Counted from the stretch's first letter, positions 32,771-45,132 are shown. The stretch: DNA of 64,000 nt from Ceratotherium simum simum (GCF_000283155.1 NW_004454195.1:5711501-5775500), one strand, 5' to 3'. Program-made: numbers and translations. The notes: generated by a model from the letters alone, not told the origin.

Positions 32771-33889
32771 CTTCAACAGTAGCAAGGAAGGCTTGGTTTT
32801 AGATTGTAAAGAAACACTTCTTGAGGGTAAACCCCACAAACCAAGACTGTTTTTCTTTTTACTTTTCAGCGGATGTAGCTAAAAGGATTGTACCTGTATA
32901 TTTTACTTTCTTATTTCTCCGAATGAAATGTGTGCATTTTGATACATGTAGGCTGAAGTGAATTTACTATCGGGGCTCTGGAATCTTCTCTCTTCTTTCA
33001 CCTCATTAAAGTCAGAATGCCTTAGAAACTTATGTGCTTTACTCTGAAGAAAGATCATATAAAAAAGAGCTTCTAGTTCTTGTCTACTAGAAATATTCGG
33101 GTGTTTTTCCTCTCTTCTCCCTTCTAAAGATAATTGCCCATTTGTCTCCATACAATAAATGTTACCTTGCCTGCAAGTTATTTAACAAAAGGGAAGCAAA
33201 TCAACATTTATATGAAATTACATTCAGAGAGCCATTTTATACAAATTGTGGAGGGAAGGACAAAAAGATTTTTTATTTTTTTAATATATGGGGCCTGGGA
33301 GTGGAGTTTACAAAAAGGGTATGGTAGAAGACTATCTTACACTCATTTTTGTAATCTCAGCCTTCCTGAGTTAATATTTACCTCAGTTTTATAGTTAGCT
33401 TTACTAAGTTACAAAACTTAAATTGACTTATGTGTTTTTTATCTTTTTACTGAAGTATTTAGCGTGTCTTTATTATATATATGTTTATTTGATTGCCAGT
33501 TTTGTTATCTTAGTTTAAAAGAAGGGCACAATGAGGCTATAAACTAAAAACAATTCATCAAGATACAAGGTGGGGCTTTATTTCATCATACTAATGAACG
33601 ATGACTGTGCATCTTAGCTAGTTGAAATTGCAGAGAGAATTTGAAGGCAAGTAGTGGGCTGTAAAATGATTTAGAAATTGACCACTTACAAGCTTTTATG
33701 CGAGCTGGAAAGTCATCTTTTGTGTACTTTGCAACCCTCAAACATTTATTAGAGTAATATGTGTCTAGATTTGGTTCTCTGTTGCAACGTTTCTGGAAGA
33801 ATTGGGGAAGTTAGAAAAGATCAAGAGAAATGGTTATAAGAACAACTAGGCTGAAGATTGCTAAACCAAAGGAAATGAACTAGCTAATA
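32771..33889. other. Unassigned stretch
   Basis: AT-rich; no gene or repeat assigned. Confidence 0.3.
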
Positions 33890-34045
33890 TGCTCAGTCAT
33901 CGTGGATTGGCCATCAGTGAAGACCTTAAAGGGCTGGTTAGGCAACCACAAATTGGGTGTACCAGTGATGCATCTTGTGTCCTGAAGAAGGTCTTGAACT
34001 TGATGGCCTTGGAGAGCTCCTTTGTTGTGTTATTTTGTAGTTAAC
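33890..34045 (+). mobile_element. Possible L3/CR1 remnant
   Basis: GAAGAAGGTCTTGAACTTGA, TGGCCTTGGAGAGCTCCTTT loosely resembles the CR1/L3 3' region. Confidence 0.35.
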
Positions 34046-34169
34046 CCCCTTTAGCTCAAGTGAAAGTACCAGGGGTCTAACCAGTATTTCAAGAAGCGAC
34101 TTACACGTCATTTAAGGATTGCCCTTTGCTTCATAATAGATGGATCACATTCTTTGGTAATTTAAAAAA

Positions 34170-34700
34170 AAAAAAACTTTCTTTTTGGAATAATTTTTGA
34201 TTTACAGAACAGTTGTAATGATATTACGGAGAGTTTTTATATATGCTTCACCCAGTTTTCCCCAGTATTAACATCTTACATTACCATGGTATAATTGTCA
34301 AAACTGAAAAATCAACATTGATACATAACTATTAAGTTCTAGACTTTTTGAATTTCACTAATTTTTCCATTAACATCCTCTTTCTAGTCCAGGATCCCAT
34401 ACCTTACAGTTCACCCATTTAAAGTATACAATTCAGTGTCTTTTAGTATATTCACAAGGTTGTGTAACCATTTTCACAATCTAATTTTAGAACATTTTTA
34501 TCTGCCCTGAAAAAAACCCCGAGTCATTAGCAGTTCCCCTTTCTTCCGAAATCCCACCTCCCTCCATCTCCTCCCAGCCCTGGCAACCACTAATCTACTT
34601 TCTCTCACTATAAATTGGCCTATTCTAGACATTTCATATCAATGGGATCATATAATATGTGTCTTTGTGATTGGTTTTGTTCATTTTCAAGGGTCTTTGA
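34170..34700 (-). mobile_element. L1M-type 3' region
   Basis: ATTTACAGAACAGTTG, CACCCATTTAAAGTATACAA, CCTGGCAACCACTAATCTAC, TCATATCAATGGGATCATAT is the antisense pattern common at old L1M 3' ends. Confidence 0.6.
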
Positions 34701-35385
34701 TGATTTTCGATTGGTTGCTCATGCTCTGTTGTACTTGATCTGTGGGAGTAGTTTGAGACCTGGATTTAAAGCACAATCCTTTTGAGAGAAATTGAGTTTT
34801 CTTCTGCCAGGGTACCTGGGAGCCCTCCTAATCCACATTCTCTTAAACTGCATTTCCTGAGTTAGATTTTTTTTTTTTTTTTTTTTTATCCTGCAAGGGC
34901 ATGTGAACTTAGGCCTCCAAACTCTCATTCTCAGGGGAGTCTTTGTACATTTTATCTCTCCACCCAGAGCCATATAAACACATATCGCACTGTCTCCGTC
35001 TGTAAGGAGGGCCTTTTCCCTGATGAGGTGTCACCCTTCAGAAGTTTAGGAGGGGTCCTGTCTTCAAGACCCGTCTTAGCTTTATGCAGAGTCTCTAATT
35101 CTTCTTCGCACCTCTTCTTTATCAGCCTGCTTTGTCTCTGGTGCCCAAGCTCTATGTCCCAGGGCAAATGCTAGATCCAGGGGTGCTTGCATCTCTGATT
35201 TCTGCTTTCTTGCATTTCTGGCTTCTGAGGAATTCTCTCACTTTTCCACCAGCTGTGCAGGAAAATGATCAAGCACATCAATGTGAACTCATGTTTAGCT
35301 TAATATAGATATAGGTGGTTACCTGTAGGAATATTTATAGATATATATTCAAGGGTTAGTATATACATGTATATTTCCTTGCTTG
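34701..35385. other. Unassigned stretch
   Basis: Contains a T-run at 34869-34887. C/T-rich between 34990 and 35240. No gene or repeat family recognised. Confidence 0.3.
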
Positions 35386-35389
35386 GTCA

Positions 35390-36580
35390 GCTGAGAGAGT
35401 CTATAAGGAGTGACACTCCATTAGCAATGAATACACCTACAATTAGAAACCTAGATCTTGGCTTCTAATACCGTTCTCCAAGAAAAGAACCAGGGCTCCT
35501 TGGAGAAGTGGCTAATTCTAGGACTGGGGCAGGAAATATACAAGATGAGCCTGCAGTATCTCGTAGTGCCAGAAAGTAAGGAAGTACAAAAATAAAAACA
35601 AAAATTCATAATGATAAGAATGTGTCAAATGGATGTAGGCACCAACTGAAAGAGCTTACAATGGCCAAAACTAGAACAATTTGAGCAATAAAATAAAGAA
35701 TTATTAGATTATAGAAGGATAGATGAATAAAGTGTAAATTATAGATCTATAATCTATAGATTATAAAAGTATTAGATTATAAGCCAAAGTATAAAATAAA
35801 CATCCATGAGTTCATGCTGATATATATAAATATTTGAATAAGTAAATAAATTGGGGAAAATAGACAAATCTCCCTGCAGAAGAATTCCAAATAATTCATG
35901 TAGATACTTTACCCTCAAGGAGAAGGAACATAACTCTACTCCTTAGGTATGGGTTATGCGTAGTGACCTCCTTCCAAGAGGACAGTATGGAAAAGGAAGG
36001 GGGTAGCGCAGTTTTACGGTGGAGGAACCTAATAAACATGTCCTCAGCCTGGTGATCAAGGTCAGTGTCAATAGTGACGATTATATTGCTAGGATGTTAC
36101 CTTTAATATGATGTGGTGAAATGGCACTTCACCTTTGTGCTCTTCCTCCCCAAAACCCATTCCCTGTCTAATTATGGGAAAAATATCAGACAAATACCAA
36201 GTGAGAAATTCTGTAAAATACTGGACCAGTGCTCCTCAAAACTGTCGTGGTCATCTAAAACAAAGAAGGTTTGAGAAACTCTCATAACTAAAAGGAGCCT
36301 AAGGAGGCATGACAACTAAATGTAATGTGGTATCCTGGATGGGATCCTGAAACAGAAAAAGGGCTTTAGGTAAAAACTAAGGAAATCTGAATAAAGTATG
36401 GACATTAGTTAATACTAGTGTATTAACATTGGTTCATTAACTGTGATAAATGTACCCTAAGACGTCAGATGCTAATAATAGGGGAAACTGGTTGTGGGGT
36501 ATTGGGGAACTCTGTACTATCTTTGCAATTTTTCTGTAAATCTGAAACTATTCTAAAAGGTAGAGTTTATTTAAAAACTG
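35390..36580 (+). mobile_element. L1ME-type 3' UTR
   Basis: AATGTGGTATCCTGGATGGG, ATCCTGAAACAGAAAAAGGG, GAACTCTGTACTATCTTTGC, TTTTCTGTAAATCTGAAACT, ATTCTAAAAGGTAGAGTTTA: the diagnostic L1ME end. Overlapping AT palindromes lie at 35738-35765. Confidence 0.8.
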
Positions 36581-37209
36581 ATGCTTTTTATTTTTAATCC
36601 AGGATCATTAGTTGTGCTATATCTGTGAATATCAAGCTCACCCTATTGGCAGAAATGGAAGTTGAGATCAGTATGTTTTTAGAGAATTTTCTAGTCAGAA
36701 GAATGTTATGGAAACATACAGTTACACTGATATGTGTTTGTGCTTTAGATTTAATTTTTGCTTTAAAGTTAGATTTATTAAAATCTTTGCATGCATCTAT
36801 GTCACTTTTAGTAAAGCTGTATCGGACTTTTGATTCATCCTGAGTCCTCAGGCTCCTCATCAGGTAATTTCCATGAATGAATAGTTGTTTAATAAGATAA
36901 ATATTTCTCTCCCCATAACATCAAACAACAGAGCCACCCCCAAATAAAACTCTCCATGCATTTACCGTTGCTCACTGCTGTATTTCCTCATTAAGTTTTG
37001 ACTTTGGAAATGCTATTCTGCCTCTCAGTTCTGCATTCAACAGAACCATTCTAAGTGCATATTGTTTAAACTGCAAGAATCCATGCAAAAGTCTGCTCAT
37101 AAGGAATAATGGAGTGCTAGCTGTATAGAAGTAGACCAAATTTCAGACCCAGGCTGTGTAATTGATGTTTGGGTTTCCTTCTGAGCTCTGTGCTGTGAAC
37201 TCACCTTGT
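36581..37209. other. Unassigned stretch
   Basis: 36600-36850 is open on both strands for 70-90 codons, but AT-rich, with no known domain and no supporting splice context. I treat it as non-coding. Confidence 0.3.
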
Positions 37210-37460
37210 TCTACAGTAGTGGGAAGAATGCTGGAATAGGACTATGAAGAGCTGAGTTCTAGGCCTTGAGCCGGTATTTATTAGATGTGTGACCTTGGAC
37301 AAGCTATTGAGACTTTCTGAGCCTGATTCCTTATTTGTAAAATGAGCTAGTAATACCTACATTAAGGGATTGTTGTGAATATCAAATGAGGTAAGTGATC
37401 CGTGGAGAAGGTTTTAGTAAACTGTTTAGTAAACATATGGATATTGCTTGTTATTATTTC
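37210..37460 (+). mobile_element. MIR SINE
   Basis: GATGTGTGACCTTGGACAAG, CCTTATTTGTAAAATGAGCT, AGTAATACCTACATTAAGGG in sense MIR order. Confidence 0.82.
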
Positions 37461-37521
37461 CCCACTGGCAGCCGCATCACATTTTTGAAGCCAATAGGGT
37501 AAAAGGCTTTGTTGTAAAAAC

Positions 37522-37569
37522 TTAATAAATGTGTATTTAATTAAGTTTATTTAATTACACATTTATTAA
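37522..37569. repeat. AT-rich hairpin, 14-bp perfect arms
   Basis: TTAATAAATGTGTA (37522-37535) and TACACATTTATTAA (37556-37569) are perfect inverted repeats around a 20-base AT loop. Confidence 0.9.
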
Positions 37570-38309
37570 TGACTTGCAGGAGTTTTGCTTTCTAATGGTC
37601 TAAGTTGGACAATTGTCTTACTTGACTGAAACATCTTGGATTTAAATATGTTCTTGGGACTACTTTAATGAATGGATAGGATGTCTGGGCAGTGAGGTGG
37701 GTGTGGGTGGTGTTGGGAGGTGAAGTTGGGTTTCAGTTACTATCTAGTGAAGAGGAAGAAAAGACGTGACTCAGGGGAAGCAAGGGGATGAAGGGACTTA
37801 GGGTATTTCAAGGCAGAAAAGATGGGGCAGAAGAAGGCAGTAAGTAAAGACATTGATGACAGATGGAAAGAACCTTTTTTGACTATAGTGAAATGAGAGA
37901 GTGGAAATCTAAGCTGAAATGCAAGTAAGTTTAGTGCACCCAGTAAGTATGAAAGAACCTCGAAAAGGAATGACTCTTTTTATCGGGTAAACATTATTCC
38001 TTATCAACTGAAATGCTGGGGTTGTTAGTTTGGGTGTGTTCATGGTCACCAGAGTGGCTTTGCCTGTGGGAATATTAGAAAAGAATTGACTATCTTCTAA
38101 AACAGACACTAAGCCACTGTTTTTTTTTTTACTTATTTATTAGCCAGTTTACTTATTTATTAGCCAAACTTAACTTCTTTCTATCTCTTCCAATGAAAAG
38201 GAATATACAGCTTAATTCCTGAGGAGGTATGGGCCATAGGTATATTTATTCTATCATATGGCAATATTTCTACCTTGAACTTCTGGTCATAGTGCTAATC
38301 AAGCTATAA
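37570..38309. other. Unassigned stretch with 20-bp tandem duplication
   Basis: ACTTATTTATTAGCCAGTTT at 38131-38150 is followed by a near copy at 38151-38170. Otherwise nothing assigned. Confidence 0.4.
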
Positions 38310-38505
38310 GTAAAACTTTTTTGCAGTGAGTGCTTCCTATATACTGTACTAAACACTCTGCATGAATTATCTCATCTAAGCCACACAACAACACTCTGTG
38401 GTAAGTGACTTGTGAAAGATCCCATGGCTGGTCGGTGGTAGAGCTAGGACTTGGACCCAGGAAGTTTGAGTTCTAACCCTGGACTCTTATCCACTCTTAC
38501 ATTTT
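38310..38505 (-). mobile_element. MIR SINE
   Basis: GTGCTTCCTATATACTGTAC, AATTATCTCATCTAAGCCAC, GGTAGAGCTAGGACTTGGAC, CTCTTATCCACTCTTACATT in antisense MIR order. Confidence 0.82.
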
Positions 38506-38849
38506 ATGCCTAAGGTCATCAAATGAGGCCTCAAAGCAGGGATGATTTGGACAATATTTGGGTAAATCTGGGAATGAGCCAGAATACAAAGCAGTTTTGC
38601 ATCTGCCCTGTTTGGCTTGTCCAGTGTGGTAAAATGACCCAGGGGACTTGTTTTGCTCTCCTGTCCGTAGCAGCTGATACTGTGGAAGGGCAGGTGGCCA
38701 CAGTAGTCCACTCTGTGCTGATCAAGTCGCACCTCCCTAGGTGTTTAGTGCTGGGTGTCAGCTTTTAAGAGAGACATTGGCAAACTGAGGTATAGCTGAA
38801 GGAAGGTGAACAGCAAAGTGTGAGGCCTTGAACCTAGTTCATTCATATA

Positions 38850-39130
38850 GGTGGAATTGTTGAAGGAAGAGAAGGTATTTAACTTAGAGAAGAAAAGCCT
38901 TAGAGAGGATATGATAGCAGTTTTCAGATAATTGAAGAGTGTAATTATGCTGTATCCTAAGCAGAATTAAACTCAAGGGACGAAAACTTTAGGGAGGTAG
39001 GTTTCAATTCATCATAAAGTTACTTATTAATGAGAGTTGTGTAGATAAAAGAATTGATGACCATTGGAGTTCAAGAGTCCCCCATTGCTGGTAGTATTCA
39101 AGCAGAGGCTGTAAGGTGATGATTCCCATT
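38850..39130 (+). mobile_element. L3/CR1 LINE fragment
   Basis: GAGGATATGATAGCAGTTTT, CAGATAATTGAAGAGTGTAA and GTATTCAAGCAGAGGCTGTA are typical L3 sequence in order. Confidence 0.65.
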
Positions 39131-39309
39131 AACAGGAATTACCTCCTTCCCTACCTGTTTGCCCTGAATTCTGTTCCTTATCCAGCTGCCAGTCCACAGT
39201 GATTCTTGTTTTAGTATTAATTGACAAATAAGTCAGTGGTGTAAGGAGGGACTTTTCTCAATGAGTTTTTAGAGATAGAAAGATCTCTAAATGTTAAGCC
39301 GTGGAAGAA

Positions 39310-39523
39310 TGCAGTTACGCGCTGTATAATGATGTTTCGGTCAACAATGAACCGTATATACGACTGTGGTCCCATAAGATTAGTACCATATAGCCTAGGT
39401 GTGTAGAAGGCTATACTATCTCGGTTTGTGTAAGTACACTCTATGATGTTCACCCAATGACAAAACTGCCTAACAACGCACTGCTCAGAACGTATCCCCG
39501 TCGTTAAGCAACACATGACTGTA
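39310..39523 (+). mobile_element. Tigger/mariner-type MITE (ZOMBI-like)
   Basis: Left terminus TGCAGTTACGCGCTGTATAA and the reverse complement of the right terminus (TACAGTCATGTGTTGCTTAA) match over about 25 bp. The interior has GATGTTTCGGTCAACAATGA and GAACGTATCCCCGTCGTTAA. Both ends are preserved; it is internally deleted. Confidence 0.75.
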
Positions 39524-39690
39524 GGTAGATTAAAGGATGGTGTATTCAAGCTATGGAATCATATACAAGTATTAGAGAAAATTAGGTGAGATTGAAAAAT
39601 GTCCATCGTATTGTTTAAAAAGAGCAAGTTGCAGAACAGTGTGTATACTGTGATCTTATGTCCCATGTAAATTAAAAAGAATCAAAATGC

Positions 39691-39692
39691 TC

Positions 39693-39723
<31 letters not shown>

Positions 39724-39728
39724 CTATC

Positions 39729-39824
<96 letters not shown>
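39691..39824. repeat. (CTAT)n tetranucleotide microsatellite
   Basis: About 134 bp of CTAT units with a TTTATC variant and two ATC phase slips, dividing it into three pure blocks. Confidence 0.97.
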
Positions 39825-40239
39825 GTTCTGGAGTGACACTTAGTTACCAAAGTGTAGCTAGTGGTCACAGTGATCTTGACCCTCTTAAGAATCACCCAGA
39901 TTATTGGGGAGGGTGAAGGAAACTTTTACTTTTTAACTTTTATATCTGCATATTTTTAAAACAAACATTGTATTTTGACATTTAAAAACTTGAAAGAGCT
40001 TCAAGACCAAAGAAATGAAGTAATTCTGCAAAATATCAGATGGTGTGGTGGTTATTATGAGGGTCTCCCAGTCATAAAGCCAATAGGGTTTCAGAGGGAG
40101 ATGTAAGAAGAGGAAGAAGATAGAGTTGTTACAAACTTGGAATCCTGAGCGTCTTGGCGAATGGGACTACTTTTGACAGGAATGGGGAAACTGGGAATAG
40201 AGGAGGTAAATCAAACTGACTATGGCGGTAAATCAATGA
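39825..40239. other. Unassigned stretch
   Basis: No gene or repeat family assigned. Confidence 0.3.
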
Positions 40240-40640
40240 CTTCTGCTTGAGCCATGTTAAAATGAGAGCAGGATTTCAAAAAAGTAATGCCCTGGAGGTC
40301 ATATGAGATGTGAGAGATCAGAGCTGGGGAGATGGAGATTTGGAAATCATTGGCATCTGAGGACGAGGGCAGATGAAACCAGGGAAAGGAATGAACTCAT
40401 TGAGAGAGGAGATGAGCTGAGACCACAGCCGAGACTCGCCCTGGCAAACACTCCTGGCTAAGCATGTGTGGAGGAGCCCAGCGAGAGGGCAGCATCAGAA
40501 AGGACGTTTAGACTGGTAACACGGAAATGGGGAAGGAAGGAGAGGTGTTGCAGGGCCCTCAAGGGAGGAAGAGGGTTCAATTTTTTTGAGAAAAAAAGTT
40601 GTTGGAGAGGGCGGAGAGGACAGTTTTAGAAAAGGGGTGA
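40240..40640 (-). mobile_element. L2 internal (ORF2) fragment
   Basis: AGAGATCAGAGCTGGGGAGA, TGGAGATTTGGAAATCATTG, GCATCTGAGG correspond to antisense L2 ORF2 around the reverse-transcriptase C-terminus. Strongly decayed. Confidence 0.5.
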
Positions 40641-41219
40641 AGAGGGCAGACTGCAGTGTTTAGGTAGGTAGGAGGTAGGAGGTAGGAGGAAATGGATGTA
40701 TGTGTAGACAGCTCATAAGAGAAATCTCATGATTTCAAAGAAGAGAGACAAGAGACAATGGCACGAAAGGCCAAGGGGGGTTTTGGGTTTGTTTTTAAAG
40801 AAAGAGCGATGTTGTCCATATTTTAAGACTGAAGAGAAGAAATCACAAAACTGTGGAGAAGAAGCTGGCAGAGACTTGTTGGTATAGAGTAGAGTAAATG
40901 AGAGAAGGGAGGGGATCCAGCGCTTGGTCAACTGAGGACACCAGGAGAATATCCCCTCTCCACCTGGAAAGATGCGGGTGGGACTGAATCGCTTCAAGGT
41001 GGAGAAGAGACGAAGTTTGGGGTGTCCCTGCTGAATAGCCTTCACTTTGGTTTTTCATTCAAGTGAAGAATACCTGGGTGAAAATGTGAAAATTAATTTA
41101 TCCTTATTTATTCTTCAGAAAGAGCCAAGTAAATGAGAGTGATCAAAAGGGTGGGATAGGCCTCAAAGTGCCCTAAGAACCTAAGATGTCCTAAGGTGGC
41201 TCACAGTGTCCATGGTTTA
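40641..41219. other. Unassigned stretch
   Basis: Short GGTAGGA tandem at 40665-40688, then AG-rich sequence. Minus-strand open frames here show no domain. Confidence 0.35.
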
Positions 41220-41220
41220 C

Positions 41221-41335
41221 AGCACTCATTCCCAGTGGTCATCATCAGAATCACTGGGGCAGCTTTTTAAACACAGGGATTCCTGGGCCCCACCCCTGAT
41301 CTTTCTGAGTCAGAATTTCCTAATAAATTAAGGCT
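41221..41335 (-). mobile_element. MER5 hAT transposon
   Basis: ATCATCAGAATCACTGGGGC, AGCTTTTTAAACACAGGGAT, TCCTGGGCCCCACCCCTGAT, TTTCTGAGTCAGAATTTCC: antisense MER5. Confidence 0.8.
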
Positions 41336-42094
41336 AAAACTCTTAGAGAATCCAAAGCTACCCTTCAAGAGCTGCCTGGGACATGCTAGGGGTCTTTAAG
41401 AGGAAGTGTGACTTTCTATAGCATAAATACTCTGAGTATTGTGTGAAGGCTTGTCTGAGCATTTGCTCCTTTAGGGACTTGTTCTAAATTTTTGCTCACT
41501 CAGGAGTTTCAAGTCTCCCATGGTGATCAGGCAACTTGCTGTTTCCAAGGCTGAGCCATCCTTCGTATGTGTGGATATGTGTTTTGTTGTTTACTGTTCT
41601 TAACCTACCATGTCTTGTTCCTATTAAGACTCAGAGGCACCTCTGAGCACCCTCAAGACCTTTTGTCTGAATGTTCTTCCAGTTCATAGGGTTGCCTCTT
41701 ACTCATGTCCCATAGAGTATCCCCATTTACTTTTAAAATTAGAGAGAAAACCAGTGGTCTGTTAAGTTTCTTCCTTTCTTGACCTGACCAATGGAAATTA
41801 TTCTTTTTCTGCTATTCTTTCACATTAATTACTCCAGGGGTCTCTTAGTGACATGACTCCTGCTTCTTCCTTCTCTTCTTTGTTGAAAGTAGAGATTGCT
41901 GAATCTCTTCTGGTTTTGTAAATTGTTTTAAATTTGTAAAATGAGTGTTTGGAACTATTTTCACAGGGGAAGTGGGAAGAAGAAAGTGAGCTCTCTAGGA
42001 CCCCAGCAGAGACTTGCCCTGGAGAACACTCCCCATTAAGTGCATGAGGAAGAGCCATTTAGATGCTTGTGTTAAATGTGAAAATATATTTTGT
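41336..42094. other. Unassigned stretch
   Basis: Nothing assigned. Confidence 0.3.
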
Positions 42095-42270
42095 TATGGA
42101 ATTTTCAGAATTATCCTAACAATAATCTTATTTCCTTCCTCATTTTACAGATAAGAAGGTCTAGGCTCATTGAGATTAGATCCCTTGCCCAAGGACACCA
42201 GCAAGCTGGTGGTAGAACTGGTTATCTGACACCAAAGTCCATGCTGTTTTCCATATGGCATGCTTACTAC
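42095..42270 (-). mobile_element. MIR SINE
   Basis: CCTCATTTTACAGATAAGAA, GATCCCTTGCCCAAGGACAC, GGTGGTAGAACTGGTTATCT: antisense MIR core. Confidence 0.8.
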
Positions 42271-43119
42271 TTTGCTTATATCTTCAGAATTAATAAAATG
42301 TGGCCATGTTAAGAAGGCTAGACTTTTGAATTAACAGAGTTGCCCAAACAGAGTTGCCATGGGTTGGTGTTTAAACATTCCAGGCGGCTTAGGAATCCTC
42401 TCTCATGTCCTTGGGAGGAGTTTATATTAATATCTGAATAAGCAAGTTGTGGTGATCAAAGATGTTTTAGAGGAATAAACATGGAAGGCTATTTTTATCC
42501 CAAAGATGTTTAAGTTTGAAATAAATGTTTCCAACCAACTTGGTAAATAGTTTTGTAGCCATATTTACAGGCTGCAGGTTTTGCTTAAAGCTTAATGGCT
42601 TATGTTTTGCTTTCCACTTGTCAGAGTGTGGAACTTGTTAAATTAACTAGAGATTGATCATTGGACGAACCTAAGGCTCTTGGTATTTCTTCTGAATTTC
42701 TGGTTAGTTGACTTTCAGAAGTAGATGTTTTCTTATGTGGTTTTCTTAAGCCCCAGACCCAGACACAATTTTATTCCTTTACACTGTCAAAGGAGTGCCT
42801 TTGATAGAATATTCCTATTTGTGCTACTTCTTCAAAGGCTGCCCCAGAGCTCAGCCCCAAAGTGATGGCATTTCACACAGGCCTCGTTGACTTTCCAGAT
42901 TCAGACCCAGCAGCCAGCCAGGGAAGAACTTCCCAATAAGTTCTTTAAACAGCAAGTTGTTATCCACTCTACACAGGGTCACACTATTGCCTGTCTTTCT
43001 GTTTCTCCTTCCCTCACCCTGGGCTGCAGGAAGAGTGATGAAACTCAGGGCACATGAGTTTTGAAGTGCTTGGATCTGGAGATAGAAGACATAGGGAATG
43101 GGTACGCTGGAAGCATCAT
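42271..43119. other. Unassigned stretch
   Basis: Nothing assigned. Confidence 0.3.
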
Positions 43120-43362
43120 TGAAGATGGAATACCTGTAGGTACAGCCATTATGGAAAATAGTATGGAGATTCCCCAAAATATAAAAAATAAACTACCATA
43201 TGATCCAGCAATCTCACTTCTGGGTATACATACCAAGGAAATGAAATCACTATCTCAAAGAGATATTTGCACCCTCATGTTCATTGCAGCATTGTTCACA
43301 ACAGCCAAGACACGGAAACAACCTAAGTGTCCATCGATGGATGAATGGATAAAGAAAATGTG

Positions 43363-43401
<39 letters not shown>

Positions 43402-43905
43402 GACACAGTGGACTATTCTTCAGCCAAAAAAATAAGGATATCCTGCCATTTATGATGAACCTTGAGGGCATTACGCTAAATGAAATAAGTTAGACAGAGA
43501 AAGACAAATACTGTATGATCTCACTTACATGTGGAATCTAGAAAAGCTGAACTCATAAAAACAAAGAATAGAATGATGGTTACCAGGGGTTAAGGGGTGG
43601 GGTAAATGGGGAATGTTGGTCAAAGGGTACAAACTTCCAGTTATTGAAGGGATAAGTTCTGGGGATCTAATGTACAACATGGTGACTGTAGTTGACAATA
43701 CTGTATTGTACAATTGAAACCTGCTAAGAGAGTAGATCTTAAATGTATCACCACATACACAAAAGCTAATTATGTGAGGTGATGGGTGTGTTAACTAACT
43801 TTATTGTAATCATTTCACAATATATATGTATATCAAATCATCACATTGTATACTTTAAACTTACACAATGTTTTATGTCAATTATATTTCAATAAAGCTG
43901 GAAAA
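43120..43905 (+). mobile_element. L1MA-type 3' end, 5'-truncated
   Basis: ORF2 C-terminus (ATGATCCAGCAATCTCACTT, AACAACCTAAGTGTCCATCG) and 3' UTR (ATGATGGTTACCAGGGGTTA, CAATACTGTATTGTACAATT, TTATATTTCAATAAAGCTGG) ending in an A-run. It has an internal TG/TA microsatellite (43361-43401). Confidence 0.88.
43361..43401. repeat. (TG)n(TA)n microsatellite in L1
   Basis: Compound TG then TA repeat at the site where L1 normally reads GTGGTATATATA. Confidence 0.95.
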
Positions 43906-44084
43906 AAAAGATTCTTGAGATGGGTGGAAATGCCAGTAATCGAAAAGCCTCAAACTCTTGTTTCCGGGGGGAAAGAAAAACTGGAATACCTGCAGATGAA
44001 GACATAGCTGAACCTTTCAGCAAATTCCAGCCCTCTCACCACCATTTCCTCCCTGCCAGTCATTTACTGATGTGAAGGACTAGT

Positions 44085-44265
44085 TAAAGGCAGGGAGTCT
44101 GACAGAGCTGGTATTAACTACTTGTGCGGCCTTGAGCAAGTCACTAACTCTGAGTTTTAGTCTTTTCATCTGTGAAATGGAGATAATAATACCTGCCTCA
44201 TAGGTTTGTTAAGAGGATGGAATGAAAACCTATGGAAAGTGCTTGAACTGTAGAGAATAAAATTA
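44085..44265 (+). mobile_element. MIR SINE
   Basis: GTGCGGCCTTGAGCAAGTCA, TTCATCTGTGAAATGGAGAT, AATAATACCTGCCTCATAGG in sense MIR order. Confidence 0.85.
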
Positions 44266-44277
44266 ATTTTTATTTTC

Positions 44278-44600
44278 ATGAATTGGGTACTGTCCTAGGT
44301 GCTAGGTTTACAAAGATGGGTAAAACTTGTTATGTGCCTGTGGAGAACTCAAACTCAGCTAGAATATAGACACACAAAAACACAATTGCAATTATGTTTG
44401 GCAATTAAAATGTTAGATATGTACGGGTAGTACAGTGGTAGTACAGAGGCAGACACCTGGCCCAGCGTGTGTGTGTGTCCAGGGGTTGGGAGTAGGAGGA
44501 TGGGAATGAGGAGACGGTTTCTGAGAGTAGGTAGGGAGTGGGGAGTCATATGATGGCAGGGGGTGGGAATGTACCTGAGCAGCTTAAAGCCTGGGAGAGA
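44278..44600 (-). mobile_element. L2 fragment
   Basis: ACTGTCCTAGGTGCTAGGTT, TACAAAGATGGGTAAAACTT is the antisense L2 3' end; the distal part is weak. Confidence 0.5.
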
Positions 44601-45132
44601 CATGGCTGGATTTGTATTCTCCATACTGCATTTGGTGGAGGATGGTTTGGGGAGGTACAGATGAATTGCTCACCACAAAATTTGGGAAGTCTTATAGACA
44701 CACAGGGGCTAGTCATTCTTCTAAGGATTAAGGCCTAATCCTCAGCCTTGGCTTAGTGACTAGGGTCCTGGTCCTGCTCTCCGAGGATAATTGCTCGTCT
44801 CTGTCTACCTATCTGCCAGTGTGGGCTTCCAATATGGTCTTGTCTGCCCTGGGTTTTCAACAACTGTTCTCTGCCCACCTGTTGTGAATGGCATCACCAT
44901 AGACAGTGTCCCATCCTCCTCCTGTACCACCACCCACCCATCCCACCTGCATGGTGATCAGGAATATTGTGATCATCACAGCTGGCTCTGCCAGCCCGGC
45001 TTGACTTCCCCGTCGGCACCAGCACCTGGATGGTCCACAACACGCTCTCCTCCTGGGTGGTCCTGATGCTAGGTCCCTGTTTCTTCCTCCTTATGTTACT
45101 GTGAGTTACTGGCCAGAGATCCCATGGATTTC
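44601..45132. other. Unassigned stretch
   Basis: 44791-45066 is open for 91 codons and C-rich. The product shows no domain I know, and stops interrupt the neighbouring frames. Possibly a decayed retrocopy, not demonstrable. Confidence 0.3.

Noticed and set aside
36594..36860. Paired open frames on both strands
   Set aside because: AT-rich, no domain, no splice signals of quality, and flanked by an L1ME end.
39691..39824. Regular repeat array considered as CRISPR-like
   Set aside because: Pure tetranucleotide microsatellite in a mammalian genome; no spacers.
44791..45066. 91-codon open frame considered as a retrocopy
   Set aside because: No recognisable protein, no poly(A) tail or TSD seen; left as unassigned.
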